Assembly (NCBI RefSeq): GCF_005484965.1
Contig: NZ_CP034036.1
Coordinates: forward strand, 2,976,001 to 3,040,000
Direction of reading: 5' to 3'
DNA length: 64,000 nt
Source of the DNA: Brenneria nigrifluens DSM 30175 = ATCC 13028
GTDB lineage: Bacteria; Pseudomonadota; Gammaproteobacteria; Enterobacterales; Enterobacteriaceae
Below the pieces are notes generated by a model. It saw only the letters and a program-made list of their open reading frames with translations. It made no database searches and had not been told where the DNA came from. Position numbers and translations under genes: made by a program. Numbering within the stretch: position 1 is the first letter of the stretch; each line of letters starts with the position of its first letter. Below are positions 45,506 to 54,726 of this stretch, one piece after another.

Positions 45506-46668
45506 CCTCTTGCCTCCCCGGCCGCGTCGGCCGCGTCGGCCAGCGACAGAATGCGCCCGACGATGGCGTCCCAGCCGTAGCGTTGCGCAACCAGCGCTCG
45601 CCCCGCCTGCCCCAGCGCCTGCCGCAGCGCGTCATCGTCCAGCAACGCGATTAACGCCTCGCACAGCGCGGCGGGATCGTCCGGCGGCACCAGCAGTCCG
45701 GCCCGCCCCTCCTCCAGCACCTCATGCAGATGGCCGACGCGCGTCGCCACCACCGGCAGCCCGGCGGCCATATACTCATAAATCTTCAACGGCGAAAAAT
45801 AGAACCCCGCCAGACGCGGATAGGGCGCCACCGCGATATCCATTTCCGCCAGCAGCGCCGGCACGCGATGCGGCGCGACGGCGCCGGTGAAGCGGGTAAA
45901 GGGCAGCAGTTTGTCGCGGGTGACTTTTTCCAGCAACGGAGCGGATTCGCCGCCGTCGCCCACCACCAGCAGCCGCCCATGCCGACCGCGCCGATGCAGC
46001 AGGGCGAAGGCGTCGATCAGCCGATCCACGCCGTGCCAGGGCTTCATCGAACCGAGAAAACCGATGGTGTTTCCGCCGGGGCGAGGCGGCCGCGCCGCCG
46101 GAAAACGCGCGAGGTCAACGCCGTTGGAGACCACCACGGCGCGCCCGCCGGATTCGGTAAAGGCATCCAGATACGCCTTTACCCCCGGCGATACCGCGAC
46201 GATCGTCGCCGCGTCGGCCAGCAGCGAACGAATGACCCGTTCCGCCTGCCCCCGCAGCGGCAGCTCCCGGTATTGCCGCTGCTCCTCGATCAACGGCGCA
46301 TTCACTTCCAGCACCCGCCGGATACGGTTTCGCCGCGCAAAGGCCATGCCCGCATGGCTCCACAGCGAATAGCGTTCATACAGCAGATCGAACGGCCCCG
46401 AGCGCGCCAGAAGATCCGGCAGAACGCGGTTCGCCGCCAACGCCGCCGCGGCGCGCGCCGCCGCCCCCGAGGCCGGCAGCGGCGGCAACGGCGTCACCTC
46501 CAGCGAGCGCAAATCCGGCGGCGGCTCCCCCTCCGGTCGCTGGGCGAACAGCGTCACCCGCGCGCCCCGGCGCAGCAGGCTGCGGATCACCTCCTGAACG
46601 TGTATCGACGCCCCTTTGCTGCCGAAGACCGGAATGCCGGGATCGGCACAGATATAGGCAACCCGCAT
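45502..46668 (-). CDS. Glycosyltransferase, GT-B fold (family 4-like)
   Basis: I start it at 46668, where the ATG shares one base with the stop of the upstream transferase gene (TAATG). A much longer open frame upstream is only a shadow of that gene. The 388-residue protein has the N-terminal MRVAYICADPGIPVFGSKGASIHVQE, typical of GT4 enzymes. The C-terminal donor-binding half contains IGFLGSMKPWHGVDRLIDAF and the KIYEYMAAGLPVVAT motif. It would add a sugar from a nucleotide donor at the cytoplasmic membrane. The donor could be UDP-glucuronate given the dehydrogenase in the operon. Confidence 0.9.
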   Translation of the reverse strand: MRVAYICADPGIPVFGSKGASIHVQEVIRSLLRRGARVTLFAQRPEGEPPPDLRSLEVTPLPPLPASGAAARAAAALAANRVLPDLLARSGPFDLLYERYSLWSHAGMAFARRNRIRRVLEVNAPLIEEQRQYRELPLRGQAERVIRSLLADAATIVAVSPGVKAYLDAFTESGGRAVVVSNGVDLARFPAARPPRPGGNTIGFLGSMKPWHGVDRLIDAFALLHRRGRHGRLLVVGDGGESAPLLEKVTRDKLLPFTRFTGAVAPHRVPALLAEMDIAVAPYPRLAGFYFSPLKIYEYMAAGLPVVATRVGHLHEVLEEGRAGLLVPPDDPAALCEALIALLDDDALRQALGQAGRALVAQRYGWDAIVGRILSLADAADAAGEARG

Positions 46669-47906
46669 TATTCCCCTCCTCCCGTATAGCGGCCCGGCCC
46701 GGCGTTCACCGCCCGGCGAAAAATGTCGCGCAGCACGCCGCTGTTGGCGTCGATGTCGTAATCCCGTTCGATCAACGCCCGCGCCTGCCGCGACAGCCGC
46801 CGCTGTATGTCGGGCGCGGCCAGCAGCGCGGCGATGGCGTCCGCCAGCGCCGCGGGATCGCGCGGCGCGACGCACAGTCCGGTTTCGCCGTCGATCACCA
46901 GTTCGGGAATGCCCGCCACCCGCGTGGAAATCACCGGCGTTCCCAGCGCCATGGCCTCCAGCAGTACGGTGGGCAGACCGTCCCTGTCGCCGTCGTGGCT
47001 GATCACGCACGGGGCCGCCACCACAGCCGCCTGGCGCATCGCCGCGATAATCTCCGCCTGCGGCAGCGCGCCCTCAAGGGTGACGCGCCGCGCCAGACCG
47101 GCGGCGTTGATGCGCGTGCGCAGCGGGTCGAGCAGCGGTCCGCCGCCGATCAGCCGGCAGTGGAAATCCTCCCCGCGTTTATCCAACAGGCTGAGGGCGT
47201 CAATCAGCACATCGAAGCCTTTTTTCGCCACCAGCCGGCCCACCGCCAGGATCTGCCTGCCGCGGTTCAGCGGCGGCGTATAGGTAAAGCGGCTCAGGTC
47301 CAGCCCGTTATAAAGCCGCACTATATTCCGCGCGTCGTCGCCGTATTTCTCGGTCAAATAGGCCAGGTTATAGTCGGAAACGGTGATGGTTTGCGCCGCG
47401 TCGCGCAGTTTCCGCCCCAGCCCGACGCTCTTCTCATAGGCGAAATAGATATCTTTGGCGTGGGCGGTAAAGGTGTAGCCGACGTCGCTGAAAGCGGCGG
47501 CCAGGCGGGCGATGGTGGTGGCGTGCGTGCCGAAGTGGGCGTGGAGATGGCCTATCCCCCGCGTCTTGACGGCCAACGCCAGCCTCAGCGCCTGGGCGAA
47601 CTCATGCACGCTGACGTCTCTGGCCAGCGCTATGCGGGCGCTGAAATCGGCCAGTTTCGCATGCCCCTCCTCCATCAGTTCCCAAAGCGACTCGCTATCG
47701 TGCTGCTTGTCCGCCAGCCGGGTAACGGGCGAACGCACCTGGGAAATACAGTCCTGAAAATGGGTTTCCGCCACCGGCCCCAGCGCGAAAATATCCACGC
47801 GGATACCGGCCCTTTCATGGGCCAGAATTTCATTCACCACAAAGGTTTCGGAAAAGCGCGGGTAGCGTTTAAGCACGTACCCCACGTACAGCGGGCTTTG
47901 GTTCAT
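46668..47906 (-). CDS. Glycosyltransferase family 4
   Basis: The 412-residue GT-B protein begins with VGYVLKRYPRFSETFVVNEI, the start seen in many exopolysaccharide GT4 enzymes. The donor half has ILAVGRLVAKKGFDVLIDAL, CRLIGGGP and the EX7E element LPTVLLEAMALGTPVISTRVAGIPE. Both ends overlap neighbouring genes by one to four bases. It would act after or before the other two transferases in building one oligosaccharide or glycoside. Confidence 0.92.
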   Translation of the reverse strand: MNQSPLYVGYVLKRYPRFSETFVVNEILAHERAGIRVDIFALGPVAETHFQDCISQVRSPVTRLADKQHDSESLWELMEEGHAKLADFSARIALARDVSVHEFAQALRLALAVKTRGIGHLHAHFGTHATTIARLAAAFSDVGYTFTAHAKDIYFAYEKSVGLGRKLRDAAQTITVSDYNLAYLTEKYGDDARNIVRLYNGLDLSRFTYTPPLNRGRQILAVGRLVAKKGFDVLIDALSLLDKRGEDFHCRLIGGGPLLDPLRTRINAAGLARRVTLEGALPQAEIIAAMRQAAVVAAPCVISHDGDRDGLPTVLLEAMALGTPVISTRVAGIPELVIDGETGLCVAPRDPAALADAIAALLAAPDIQRRLSRQARALIERDYDIDANSGVLRDIFRRAVNAGPGRYTGGGE

Positions 47907-49111
47907 TCACCGTTCTCCCGTTGAAAATGGATGCCGCCGTCCGCGTACTTCGCGGCCAGCAGCGCCTGCACTCTGTCGGCGACGCCGTCGAGTCCGTTGA
48001 AATTGAGCGCCGCCCGGCGCCGATCCGGGCGCGGCGGCATCGCCAGCCAGTCGCCGAGCGCCGATGCGGTCAAATCCGCCGGGTGGAGACAGTCCACCAG
48101 CCCCAGTTCCGCCAGGCGGGTGGCGCGGATCCACTGTTCCTGGCGCAGCGTGACGCGCGGCACAATCAACGCCCGCTTGCGGTACGACAAAATTTCCGTG
48201 GTGGTGTTGTATCCCCCCATGGCGACCACGCACTCCGCGTGGCGCATCAGCGTCAGCGGATCGGCGGCGAACTCCATTATCAGCATGTCTTGCCGCCGGC
48301 CCACCCGCTCCCGCAGGCGCGCCTTCTCCTGCGGCGGCATCATGGCGCCGGTTATCAGCACCCCGGTCACGCCGGCGGGCATGCGGGCACCGGCGAACGC
48401 GGCGGCCAGCGGCCCGCCGTCCTGACCGCCGCCCACCACGCACAGGGCGTAGGGCGACGTCAGCCCCGGCAGGATCTCCGCCGGGCCTTTGCCGGAGGTG
48501 GCTCGCCGCCTGGCATCCAGATAGCCGACAAAAGAGACTTTTTGGCACAGGCTGCGGTCGAAGCGATAGCATTGCGGCAGGTTGTAAACCACCCGGTCGC
48601 CATAGATCCAGATGGAAGAAATATACTCGCGGATGACATGCATATTGTTCAGCTTGTTCCACTGGCGGCGCACGGCGGCGGGGTCGTCGATAATGTCCCG
48701 CAGCCCGAGCACAAGGTGCGCCCCCTTCTGCGCCATCATCGGCAGCGAGGCGTCCAGTTCCGACATGGCGCCGCGCGGCACATTGTCAATCACCAGAATA
48801 TCCGGCTCGAACGCCTCCAGCGCGGAATAAATAATCCTTGAGCGCAGCATCACCAAACGGCGAATATCCTTTCCCAGCGAGCGGGGTAAATAATCGCCCT
48901 GCGGGGTTTTTAAATACGTCGGCAGCGTAACCGTATCGATCCCGATGGGTAACGGGAATTTTCCCGCTTCGCGCACGCCGGTTATCAACAATATTTCCGC
49001 TGCTGGAAAGCGCGTCAGGATAAACTCCGCCAGCAGCATATTGCGGCGAATATGCCCCAACCCCATCGTATCGTGCGAATAAAAAGCCAGCCTGGGCGTT
49101 ACCTTGATCAA
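47903..49111 (-). CDS. Glycosyltransferase, MurG/GT28-like
   Basis: The best start is a TTG at 49111, four bases after a strong AAGGAGG; an upstream TTG at 49168 overlaps the dehydrogenase stop but has no site. The protein of about 402 residues begins with RLAFYSHDTMGLGHIRRNMLLAE, the glycine-rich acceptor-side motif of GT28-like enzymes. The donor half has ALCVVGGGQDGG and a C-terminal VAMGGYNTTTEIL, like the GG-x-x-T-x-x-E motif of MurG. The acceptor is unknown. Confidence 0.85.
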   Translation of the reverse strand: MIKVTPRLAFYSHDTMGLGHIRRNMLLAEFILTRFPAAEILLITGVREAGKFPLPIGIDTVTLPTYLKTPQGDYLPRSLGKDIRRLVMLRSRIIYSALEAFEPDILVIDNVPRGAMSELDASLPMMAQKGAHLVLGLRDIIDDPAAVRRQWNKLNNMHVIREYISSIWIYGDRVVYNLPQCYRFDRSLCQKVSFVGYLDARRRATSGKGPAEILPGLTSPYALCVVGGGQDGGPLAAAFAGARMPAGVTGVLITGAMMPPQEKARLRERVGRRQDMLIMEFAADPLTLMRHAECVVAMGGYNTTTEILSYRKRALIVPRVTLRQEQWIRATRLAELGLVDCLHPADLTASALGDWLAMPPRPDRRRAALNFNGLDGVADRVQALLAAKYADGGIHFQRENGE

Positions 49112-49164
49112 TACTCCTCCTTTTGGACCGTCTGCGGCCGCCGCGCTTATTAAAATACCGACCG

Positions 49165-50334
49165 TCAATCGCGGCGGAATAAATCCCGGCTATAGACTTT
49201 TTCCCGGCACGCCGTTAGCTGGTCGGAAAGTCGATTCGCCACAATAACGTCCGACTGCGATTGAAACGCGCCGAAATCGGAAATGACCGGGGCGCGATAA
49301 AATAGCGCTTGCGGCAGCCCCGGTTCATACACAAGCACTTTTATCCCCTGCGCCTGCAGGCGCTTCATTACGCCCACAATTGACGAATCGCGAAAATTAT
49401 CGGCGCCGCTTTTCATAATCAGCCGATAAATACCGACGGTGCGGGGAGCGCGGCGCAATATAGCCTCGCTGATAAAATCCTTGCGGGTATGATTGGCCTC
49501 GACGATTGCGCGAATAAGGTTATTCGGCACCCGGCGACAATTGGCCAACAGTTGTCTGGTGTCTTTGGGTAAACAGTAACCTCCGTAGCCAAAGGAGGGA
49601 TTGTTGTAATAATCGCCGATGCGCGGGTCGAGGCACACGCCTTTAATGATCTCCGCGCTATCCAGACCGAATAATTCCGCGTAGGTGTCCAGCTCGTTAA
49701 AATAGGCGATGCGCATCGCCAGGTAGGTATTGGCGAACAGCTTTATCGACTCCGCCTCGGTCGAGCCGGTAAACAGCACCTCGATATCTTTTTTCTGCGC
49801 GCCTTCCGCCAGCAGAGCCGCAAAGCGGCGCGCCGCTTTGCCCTTATCGCCGACGATAATGCGCGAGGGGTGGAGATTGTCGTATAACGCCCGTCCCTCG
49901 CGTAAAAACTCCGGCGAAAAGAAAAGGTTGTCGATATCATACTTGGCGCGCAACTGCTGCGTAAAGCCGATGGGAACGGTGGATTTGATGACCAACGCCG
50001 CGTCAGGCGCAAGATGGGGCGATGCCTCGCGAATCGCCCGCTCCACGGACGAGGTATCAAAATAGTGCGTCTGCGGATCGTAATTCGTCGGCGTGGCGAT
50101 AATAATGAAGTCGGCATGGCGGCACGCCGCCGCTATATCTTCGGTAGCGCGCAGGTCGAGCCGGCAATGAGTTAAATAATGGCTTATCTCGGCATCGAAA
50201 ACCGGCGATTGCCGTTGATTGAGCATCGCGACCCTGGCCGAATCAATATCATACGCCACCACCTCATGCCGCTGCGCCAGCAGAACGGCATTAGACAGCC
50301 CGACATAACCCAATCCGAAAACGGCAATTTTCAT
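49165..50334 (-). CDS. ugd: UDP-glucose 6-dehydrogenase
   Basis: The 388-residue enzyme oxidises UDP-glucose to UDP-glucuronate. The ATG at 50334 opens into the NAD-binding motif MKIAVFGLGYVGLSNAVLLAQ. PTNYDPQTHYFDTSSVE, STVPIGFT, FFSPEFLREG, the central Lys/Asn helix (ESIKLFANTYLAMRIAYFNE) and the catalytic Cys in FGYGGYCLPKDT are all present. Earlier in-frame ATGs have no better context. It is the first gene of the minus-strand polysaccharide/glycoside operon, so glucuronic acid is probably a building block there. Confidence 0.95.
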   Translation of the reverse strand: MKIAVFGLGYVGLSNAVLLAQRHEVVAYDIDSARVAMLNQRQSPVFDAEISHYLTHCRLDLRATEDIAAACRHADFIIIATPTNYDPQTHYFDTSSVERAIREASPHLAPDAALVIKSTVPIGFTQQLRAKYDIDNLFFSPEFLREGRALYDNLHPSRIIVGDKGKAARRFAALLAEGAQKKDIEVLFTGSTEAESIKLFANTYLAMRIAYFNELDTYAELFGLDSAEIIKGVCLDPRIGDYYNNPSFGYGGYCLPKDTRQLLANCRRVPNNLIRAIVEANHTRKDFISEAILRRAPRTVGIYRLIMKSGADNFRDSSIVGVMKRLQAQGIKVLVYEPGLPQALFYRAPVISDFGAFQSQSDVIVANRLSDQLTACREKVYSRDLFRRD

Positions 50335-50762
50335 AGCGCGCCACTTATAAAGTTTGGAAAAGTGATGTGAATAAACTGATGCTGCTACATAATCATGTTG
50401 ATTCATCCCCTGAAACAAAACTTATAGCTAGCTTTCTAATAATAAGCAGCAACAACCGCTAATGGTTAATTAAATTAAAAAAACCTTACCCTAATGAATT
50501 CGCGTATTCAATATCGGCATCATCATTACTCTACGGATATTCTAAGTAGGTAAACTACTTGGCATAGCAATGTGTGTCGAGTTCTGATTTTATAAATCAG
50601 TTTACAGATCACAAAATTTCCAACCCGAACGGAGAAATAAGTAAAACATCTACATAAAATATCAGGTTGTATTATTCTATCAGTCGACTACTTGCTATGT
50701 TTCACCCTGTTTTATCTGACTGATTCGCCGTTATTATCTGACCACATGGAGTGTAAGGATTA
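50335..50762. promoter_or_regulatory. AT-rich divergent promoter region (ugd operon / AlgE-like gene)
   Basis: These 428 bases are much richer in A and T than the genes on either side and carry no coding signal. They hold the inverted repeat AAGTAG-GTAAA-CTACTT near 50545-50561 and an almost perfect palindrome CTGATTTTATAAATCAG near 50585-50601. Either could be an operator for the divergent export block. I found no JUMPstart/ops element. Confidence 0.5.
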
Positions 50763-52163
50763 ATGCGTTTTTTCTTTTATATTTTCGGTTACTGCCTGTT
50801 TTTTATATCTTCTTTTTCTTTTTCCGAAGATATATCCAAAAAACAAATTAGGAATTCACCTATAGACGGAGACGGGGTAAATATACCCATTTCAGAACCT
50901 ACTAAAAACAGCATATATAAATCGAAAAATAAGAAAACGAATAGCGACATCGCCCCGGAGAATAGTCCTTTTATCACCGCGGACTTCACGCTAAAGCTCA
51001 CCGGCGAACGGTTTCATAACGCCAAATTAAGGCGCGGCGATAAAAAAGAGACGGAGAGCGAATGGGGACCGATGCTGCGCACCCAAATACGCACCGATGA
51101 CGATTATCCGCTATTTGCTTTCGCCGAACTGGAATGGGAAAAAACCGTCAGCCGCGAAACCGGAGAGGATACCGAACGAAAAACCACCCTGACGCTTAAC
51201 CAGGCCTATCTCGGCATTAACGACCTATTGCCCGACGGCCGCATCAGGCTGGGACGCTGGCTGTTGCGCGACGAGCGCGAGTGGCTGTTCGATGAAAATC
51301 TGGACGGCGTGCACGCGCGGTGGCGGCATGAGCGCTGGCGGATAGAGGCGCTCGGCGGCCGCGTCAACCACTGGCAGCGCGACCTGCTGGACAGTTCGAC
51401 GAAGAACGATAGCCCGGTCAACACCGGCGCCGTGCTGGTGCGCAGGAAAATGGCGGACGAGTGGCTGGTGGGGCTGTACGGCGTATGGCAGCGCGATACT
51501 GCCGCGCAGCACGATCGCCAGCTCAATCTCGGCGTGCGCTCGCACAGCAACGCCGAAGAGGGCTGGCGCCACTGGCTGGAGCTTGGCATGGTGCGGGGGC
51601 GCCAGTCGGGCGCGGATCTGCGCGGCTACGCCGTCGACGTGGGCGCAACCTATCGGCTGAGCCAGGACGGGTCGGCGCCGCGCATCACCCTGGGCTACGC
51701 CTGGGGCAGCGGCGGCGACGGCGATGACGACGGCCGACGCCGGAAACACTACCGCCAGACCGGGTTGCAGTCCAACGAGGCGACGTTCGGCGGCGAGGCG
51801 AAATTCAAAATCTATGGCGAAACCTTCGATCCCCAGCTCACCAATATGCATATTCTCACCGCCGGGGTCGGCTTCAATATCACACCGCGGGCAACGGTGG
51901 ATCTGGTCTATCACCATTACCGGCAAGACAAGCTGGCGCCGTTGGCGGATAACGCGGCGGAGTTGTCCCCCAGAGACGACCAGAGAAGCACCAGAACGCT
52001 GGGTTCCGAACTGGATCTGGTGGTGGGCTGGGAACCGCGGGACAATATCAAGGTGGAATCCGCCGTCGGCTGGTTCCGCCCGTCGGAGCGCTTTCGTACG
52101 CCGTCCGGCCCGCGCAGCGCCGACGCCTATTCCGCCTGGCTTGAAGTAGAGGTGGGATTTTAA
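50763..52163 (+). CDS. Alginate-export (AlgE-like) outer-membrane protein
   Basis: The 466-residue protein has an N-terminal signal peptide (FFFYIFGYCLFFISSFSFS), then a charged spacer. From about residue 70 there is a barrel with the alginate-export motif pattern: YLGINDLLPDGRIRLGRWLLRDEREWLFDENLDGV. It ends with strands finishing in Phe (LEVEVGF). AlgE-type 18-strand pores let anionic polysaccharides leave the cell. It is divergent from the ugd/transferase/exporter operon and probably provides its outer-membrane exit. The first 80 codons are strikingly AT-rich while the rest is GC-rich. Confidence 0.85.
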   Translation: MRFFFYIFGYCLFFISSFSFSEDISKKQIRNSPIDGDGVNIPISEPTKNSIYKSKNKKTNSDIAPENSPFITADFTLKLTGERFHNAKLRRGDKKETESEWGPMLRTQIRTDDDYPLFAFAELEWEKTVSRETGEDTERKTTLTLNQAYLGINDLLPDGRIRLGRWLLRDEREWLFDENLDGVHARWRHERWRIEALGGRVNHWQRDLLDSSTKNDSPVNTGAVLVRRKMADEWLVGLYGVWQRDTAAQHDRQLNLGVRSHSNAEEGWRHWLELGMVRGRQSGADLRGYAVDVGATYRLSQDGSAPRITLGYAWGSGGDGDDDGRRRKHYRQTGLQSNEATFGGEAKFKIYGETFDPQLTNMHILTAGVGFNITPRATVDLVYHHYRQDKLAPLADNAAELSPRDDQRSTRTLGSELDLVVGWEPRDNIKVESAVGWFRPSERFRTPSGPRSADAYSAWLEVEVGF

Positions 52164-52168
52164 CCGTA

Positions 52169-52204
52169 TAAAAAAGATGCCGCCCGTATTGCTACGGACG
52201 GCAT
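52169..52204 (-). terminator. Rho-independent terminator of the encapsulin operon
   Basis: On the minus strand ATGCCGTCCGT-AGCAAT-ACGGGCGGCAT forms an 11-bp stem with one G-U pair and is followed by CTTTTTTAT. It lies 26 bases beyond the cysteine desulfurase stop. It may also act on the convergent AlgE-like transcript, without a T-run. Confidence 0.8.
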
Positions 52205-52229
52205 AGGCGGCGTTTTCCCCCTAAGGCGG

Positions 52230-53726
52230 CTAGCGGGCGACCAGTTGCGCCACCCGGTCCGCCAGGAAATCGATCTCCTGCGGCGTGTTGTAGAAGGCCA
52301 GCGAGGGCCTTACCGTGCCTTCATAGCCGAAATGGCGCAGAATAGGCTGCGCGCAGTGATGCCCGGCGCGCACTGCAATCCCCACCTGGCTGAGATGGCG
52401 GCCTACGTCCTCGATATTATGGCCTTCCAGCACGAACGACAGCACGCTGGTCTTTTGCGCCGCCGTACCGATCAAACGCAGCCCCGGAATACGGGACAGT
52501 TTCTGAATGCCGTATTCCAGCAGCGCATGCTCGTACTGGGCGATGTTTTCAATGCCCAGCGATGACACGTAATCAAGCGCGGCCCCCAGTCCGACGGCAT
52601 CGGCGATATTCCCGGTTCCGGCCTCGAACTTGTTCGGCGCCGGCTGATACTGGGTCAGTTCGAAGGTCACATCGGCGATCATATTGCCGCCGCCCTGATA
52701 AGGCCGCGCCTCCTCCAGCACCTCCCGCTTGCCGTATACCGCGCCGATGCCGGTGGGACCAAAGACTTTATGCCCGGAAAAGACAAAGAAGTCCGCATCC
52801 AGCGCCGTTACATTAACCGGAATATGCGAGATGGACTGCGCGCCGTCGATGGCGATGCGCACCCCGAAGCGATGGGCGATCGCCACCAGCTCCTGGATCG
52901 GCGTCACCGTGCCCAGGGCGTTCGAGACGTGAGTCGCCGACACAAAGCGGGTCTTGTCGTTGAACAGCCGGGTGTAATCCTCAAGGCGTATTTGCCCCTG
53001 CTCATCCACCGGCGCCACGCGGATCACCGCGCCGGTTTCCTGGGCGATCAGTTGCCACGGCACAATATTGGCGTGATGCTCCAGCAGGGTGAGAATAATT
53101 TCATCCCCCGGCCGCAGCAGCGGCTTCACATAGCTATGGGCAATCAGGTTCAGCCCTTCGGTGGCGCCGCGCACGAAAATGATATTTTCCGGCCCCGGCG
53201 CGCCGATGAAACGCGCCACCTTGTCGCGCGCGGCTTCGTAGGCGTCGGTGGAGCGCGCCGCCAACGTATGCGCCGCCCGGTGAATATTCGAGTTTTCATG
53301 CAGATAGAAGTGGCTGATGCGGTCGATCACCTGCTGCGGACGCTGGGTGGTGGCCGCGTTATCCAGCCAGATAAGCGGATGGCCGTCCACCCGCTCCGAC
53401 AGAATGGGGAAATCGGCGCGGATGCGCTCAACCGGGATCTGGCCGACCCGCGCCGCGGGAGCGACGGAGGACGCCTGCGGCGGCGACGGGTGATTAACCG
53501 CGCCGTAGGGCGCCGCGGGCGCGCCGGGTTGTCCGAGCGGCACCACGCGCGGCGCATAGCCTGGCTCGGGGGCGCCCTGCGCGCCGGGTTGCCCGCCGAC
53601 CGCCGACCGCTCTGCCAGCAGAGCGTAGAGATCGTGCTCATCCGGCAGGCCGTAATCGTTCGCCGACGGCGCACTGCCCCAGGGGTCCGGCTCGCCGCCG
53701 TATAGCGTGCGTTTATTCGTAGTCAT
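52230..53726 (-). CDS. Cysteine desulfurase (SufS-like), encapsulin cargo
   Basis: The 498-residue PLP enzyme turns cysteine into alanine and enzyme-bound persulfide. After about residue 105 it is a normal SufS-type desulfurase. LDNAATTQRPQQVID opens the fold, the PLP Lys lies in FSGHKVFGPTGIG (about residue 320), and the catalytic Cys is in RAGHHCAQP (about residue 458). The first 100 residues are a Pro/Ala/Gly-rich, unfolded-looking extension absent from ordinary SufS, with motifs DPWGSAPSANDYGLPDEHDL. This is the cargo-loading region described for family 2A encapsulin desulfurases. The start at 53726 overlaps the shell gene by 14 bases. No sufABCD genes are nearby. Confidence 0.93.
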   Translation of the reverse strand: MTTNKRTLYGGEPDPWGSAPSANDYGLPDEHDLYALLAERSAVGGQPGAQGAPEPGYAPRVVPLGQPGAPAAPYGAVNHPSPPQASSVAPAARVGQIPVERIRADFPILSERVDGHPLIWLDNAATTQRPQQVIDRISHFYLHENSNIHRAAHTLAARSTDAYEAARDKVARFIGAPGPENIIFVRGATEGLNLIAHSYVKPLLRPGDEIILTLLEHHANIVPWQLIAQETGAVIRVAPVDEQGQIRLEDYTRLFNDKTRFVSATHVSNALGTVTPIQELVAIAHRFGVRIAIDGAQSISHIPVNVTALDADFFVFSGHKVFGPTGIGAVYGKREVLEEARPYQGGGNMIADVTFELTQYQPAPNKFEAGTGNIADAVGLGAALDYVSSLGIENIAQYEHALLEYGIQKLSRIPGLRLIGTAAQKTSVLSFVLEGHNIEDVGRHLSQVGIAVRAGHHCAQPILRHFGYEGTVRPSLAFYNTPQEIDFLADRVAQLVAR

Positions 53727-54660
53727 AGTACTCACCTACTTCAACGTCTTCCAATACTGCGATGGCGTCGTCAGCCAGAATAGCAGCAGAGCAATAGACC
53801 GAAAGTAGATAAGACGCCACACCGTTGTCGTCAATGCCCCGGAAGCGCACCGACAACCCGCGGGACTGTTCATTGGGCAGCCCCGACTGGTACAGGCCCA
53901 GCACCCCGCGTTTGGCTTCGCCGGAACGGATCAGCAGAATATTGGTTTTACCGCTTTGCCCCTTCGGATTCTTTAAGCCGTCCACGAACAATTTATCGGA
54001 AGGGATCAAGGGGATGCCGCGCCACAGAATAAAGGTTCCGCCGTTGATCGTCGCGGTGACGGGCGGTACGCCGCGGCGCGTCGCTTCGCGTTCGAACGCG
54101 GCGATGGCGCGCGGGTGCGCCAGGAAGAACGACGGCTCTTTCCACACTTTGGAAATCAGCTCGTCCAGGTCGTCCGGCGTCGGGCGGCCTCTGCGCGTCT
54201 GGATGCGCTGCGAGTCGGCGACATTTTTCAGCAGGCCGTAATCGTCGTTATTGATTAACTGGCTCTCCTGACGCTCGCGCAAGCTTTCGATGGCCAGATT
54301 AATCTGCTCCGCCGCCTGATCGAACGGCGAACTGTAGATATCGGCGATTTTGGTATCGACGTTGACGATCGTGGCGATCGAATCGAGCTGATACTCGCGC
54401 GGTTTGGTTTGATACTCGATATAGCCCTTGGGTATTTCAATGCGGGTGGGGTCCTGGCTGCACAGGATATCCAGCGGCGTATCCCCTTCCACTACCTTGT
54501 TGACGCGGTATATCCCGGCTTCCAGCCCTTTGTACTCAAGAAAGCGAGACACCCAGCGGGGGGTGATGGCGCCAAACTGCGGGGCCGTTTTGGTGACATT
54601 CGCCAACTGATAAGCGGCTTCGCGCCCCAGTGCGTTCAATTGCGTTTTCTTCTCAGCCAT
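53713..54660 (-). CDS. Family 2A encapsulin shell protein (SrpI-like)
   Basis: The 315-residue HK97-fold protein resembles SrpI-type shells: LNALGREAAYQLANVTKTAPQF, ITPRWVSRFLEYKGLEAGIYRVNK and IEIPKGYIEYQTKPREYQLDSIATIVNVDTKI, with an A-domain-like centre (ILWRGIPLIPSDKL). It would self-assemble into a cytoplasmic protein cage. The desulfurase gene overlaps its 3' end, the standard arrangement for a cage that encloses cysteine desulfurase and stores sulfur. There is no cyclic-nucleotide-binding domain, which separates it from family 2B. A good AAGGA site precedes the ATG. Confidence 0.93.
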   Translation of the reverse strand: MAEKKTQLNALGREAAYQLANVTKTAPQFGAITPRWVSRFLEYKGLEAGIYRVNKVVEGDTPLDILCSQDPTRIEIPKGYIEYQTKPREYQLDSIATIVNVDTKIADIYSSPFDQAAEQINLAIESLRERQESQLINNDDYGLLKNVADSQRIQTRRGRPTPDDLDELISKVWKEPSFFLAHPRAIAAFEREATRRGVPPVTATINGGTFILWRGIPLIPSDKLFVDGLKNPKGQSGKTNILLIRSGEAKRGVLGLYQSGLPNEQSRGLSVRFRGIDDNGVASYLLSVYCSAAILADDAIAVLEDVEVGEYYDYE

Positions 54661-54726
54661 GATGCTTCCTTCTTTTCCATTAATAGGTGTATAAGACGTT
54701 GGTCAAAGATACTGCGGTGCAATCCA

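Noticed and set aside
46669..47010. Extension of the glycosyltransferase at 45502-46668 upstream into the next gene
   Set aside because: The added 114 residues are Arg/Gly-rich shadow text; the ATG at 46668 opens the normal GT4 N-terminus.
50335..50762. JUMPstart/ops element for RfaH control of the polysaccharide operon
   Set aside because: I searched both strands by eye for GGCGGTAGC-like sequence and found none.
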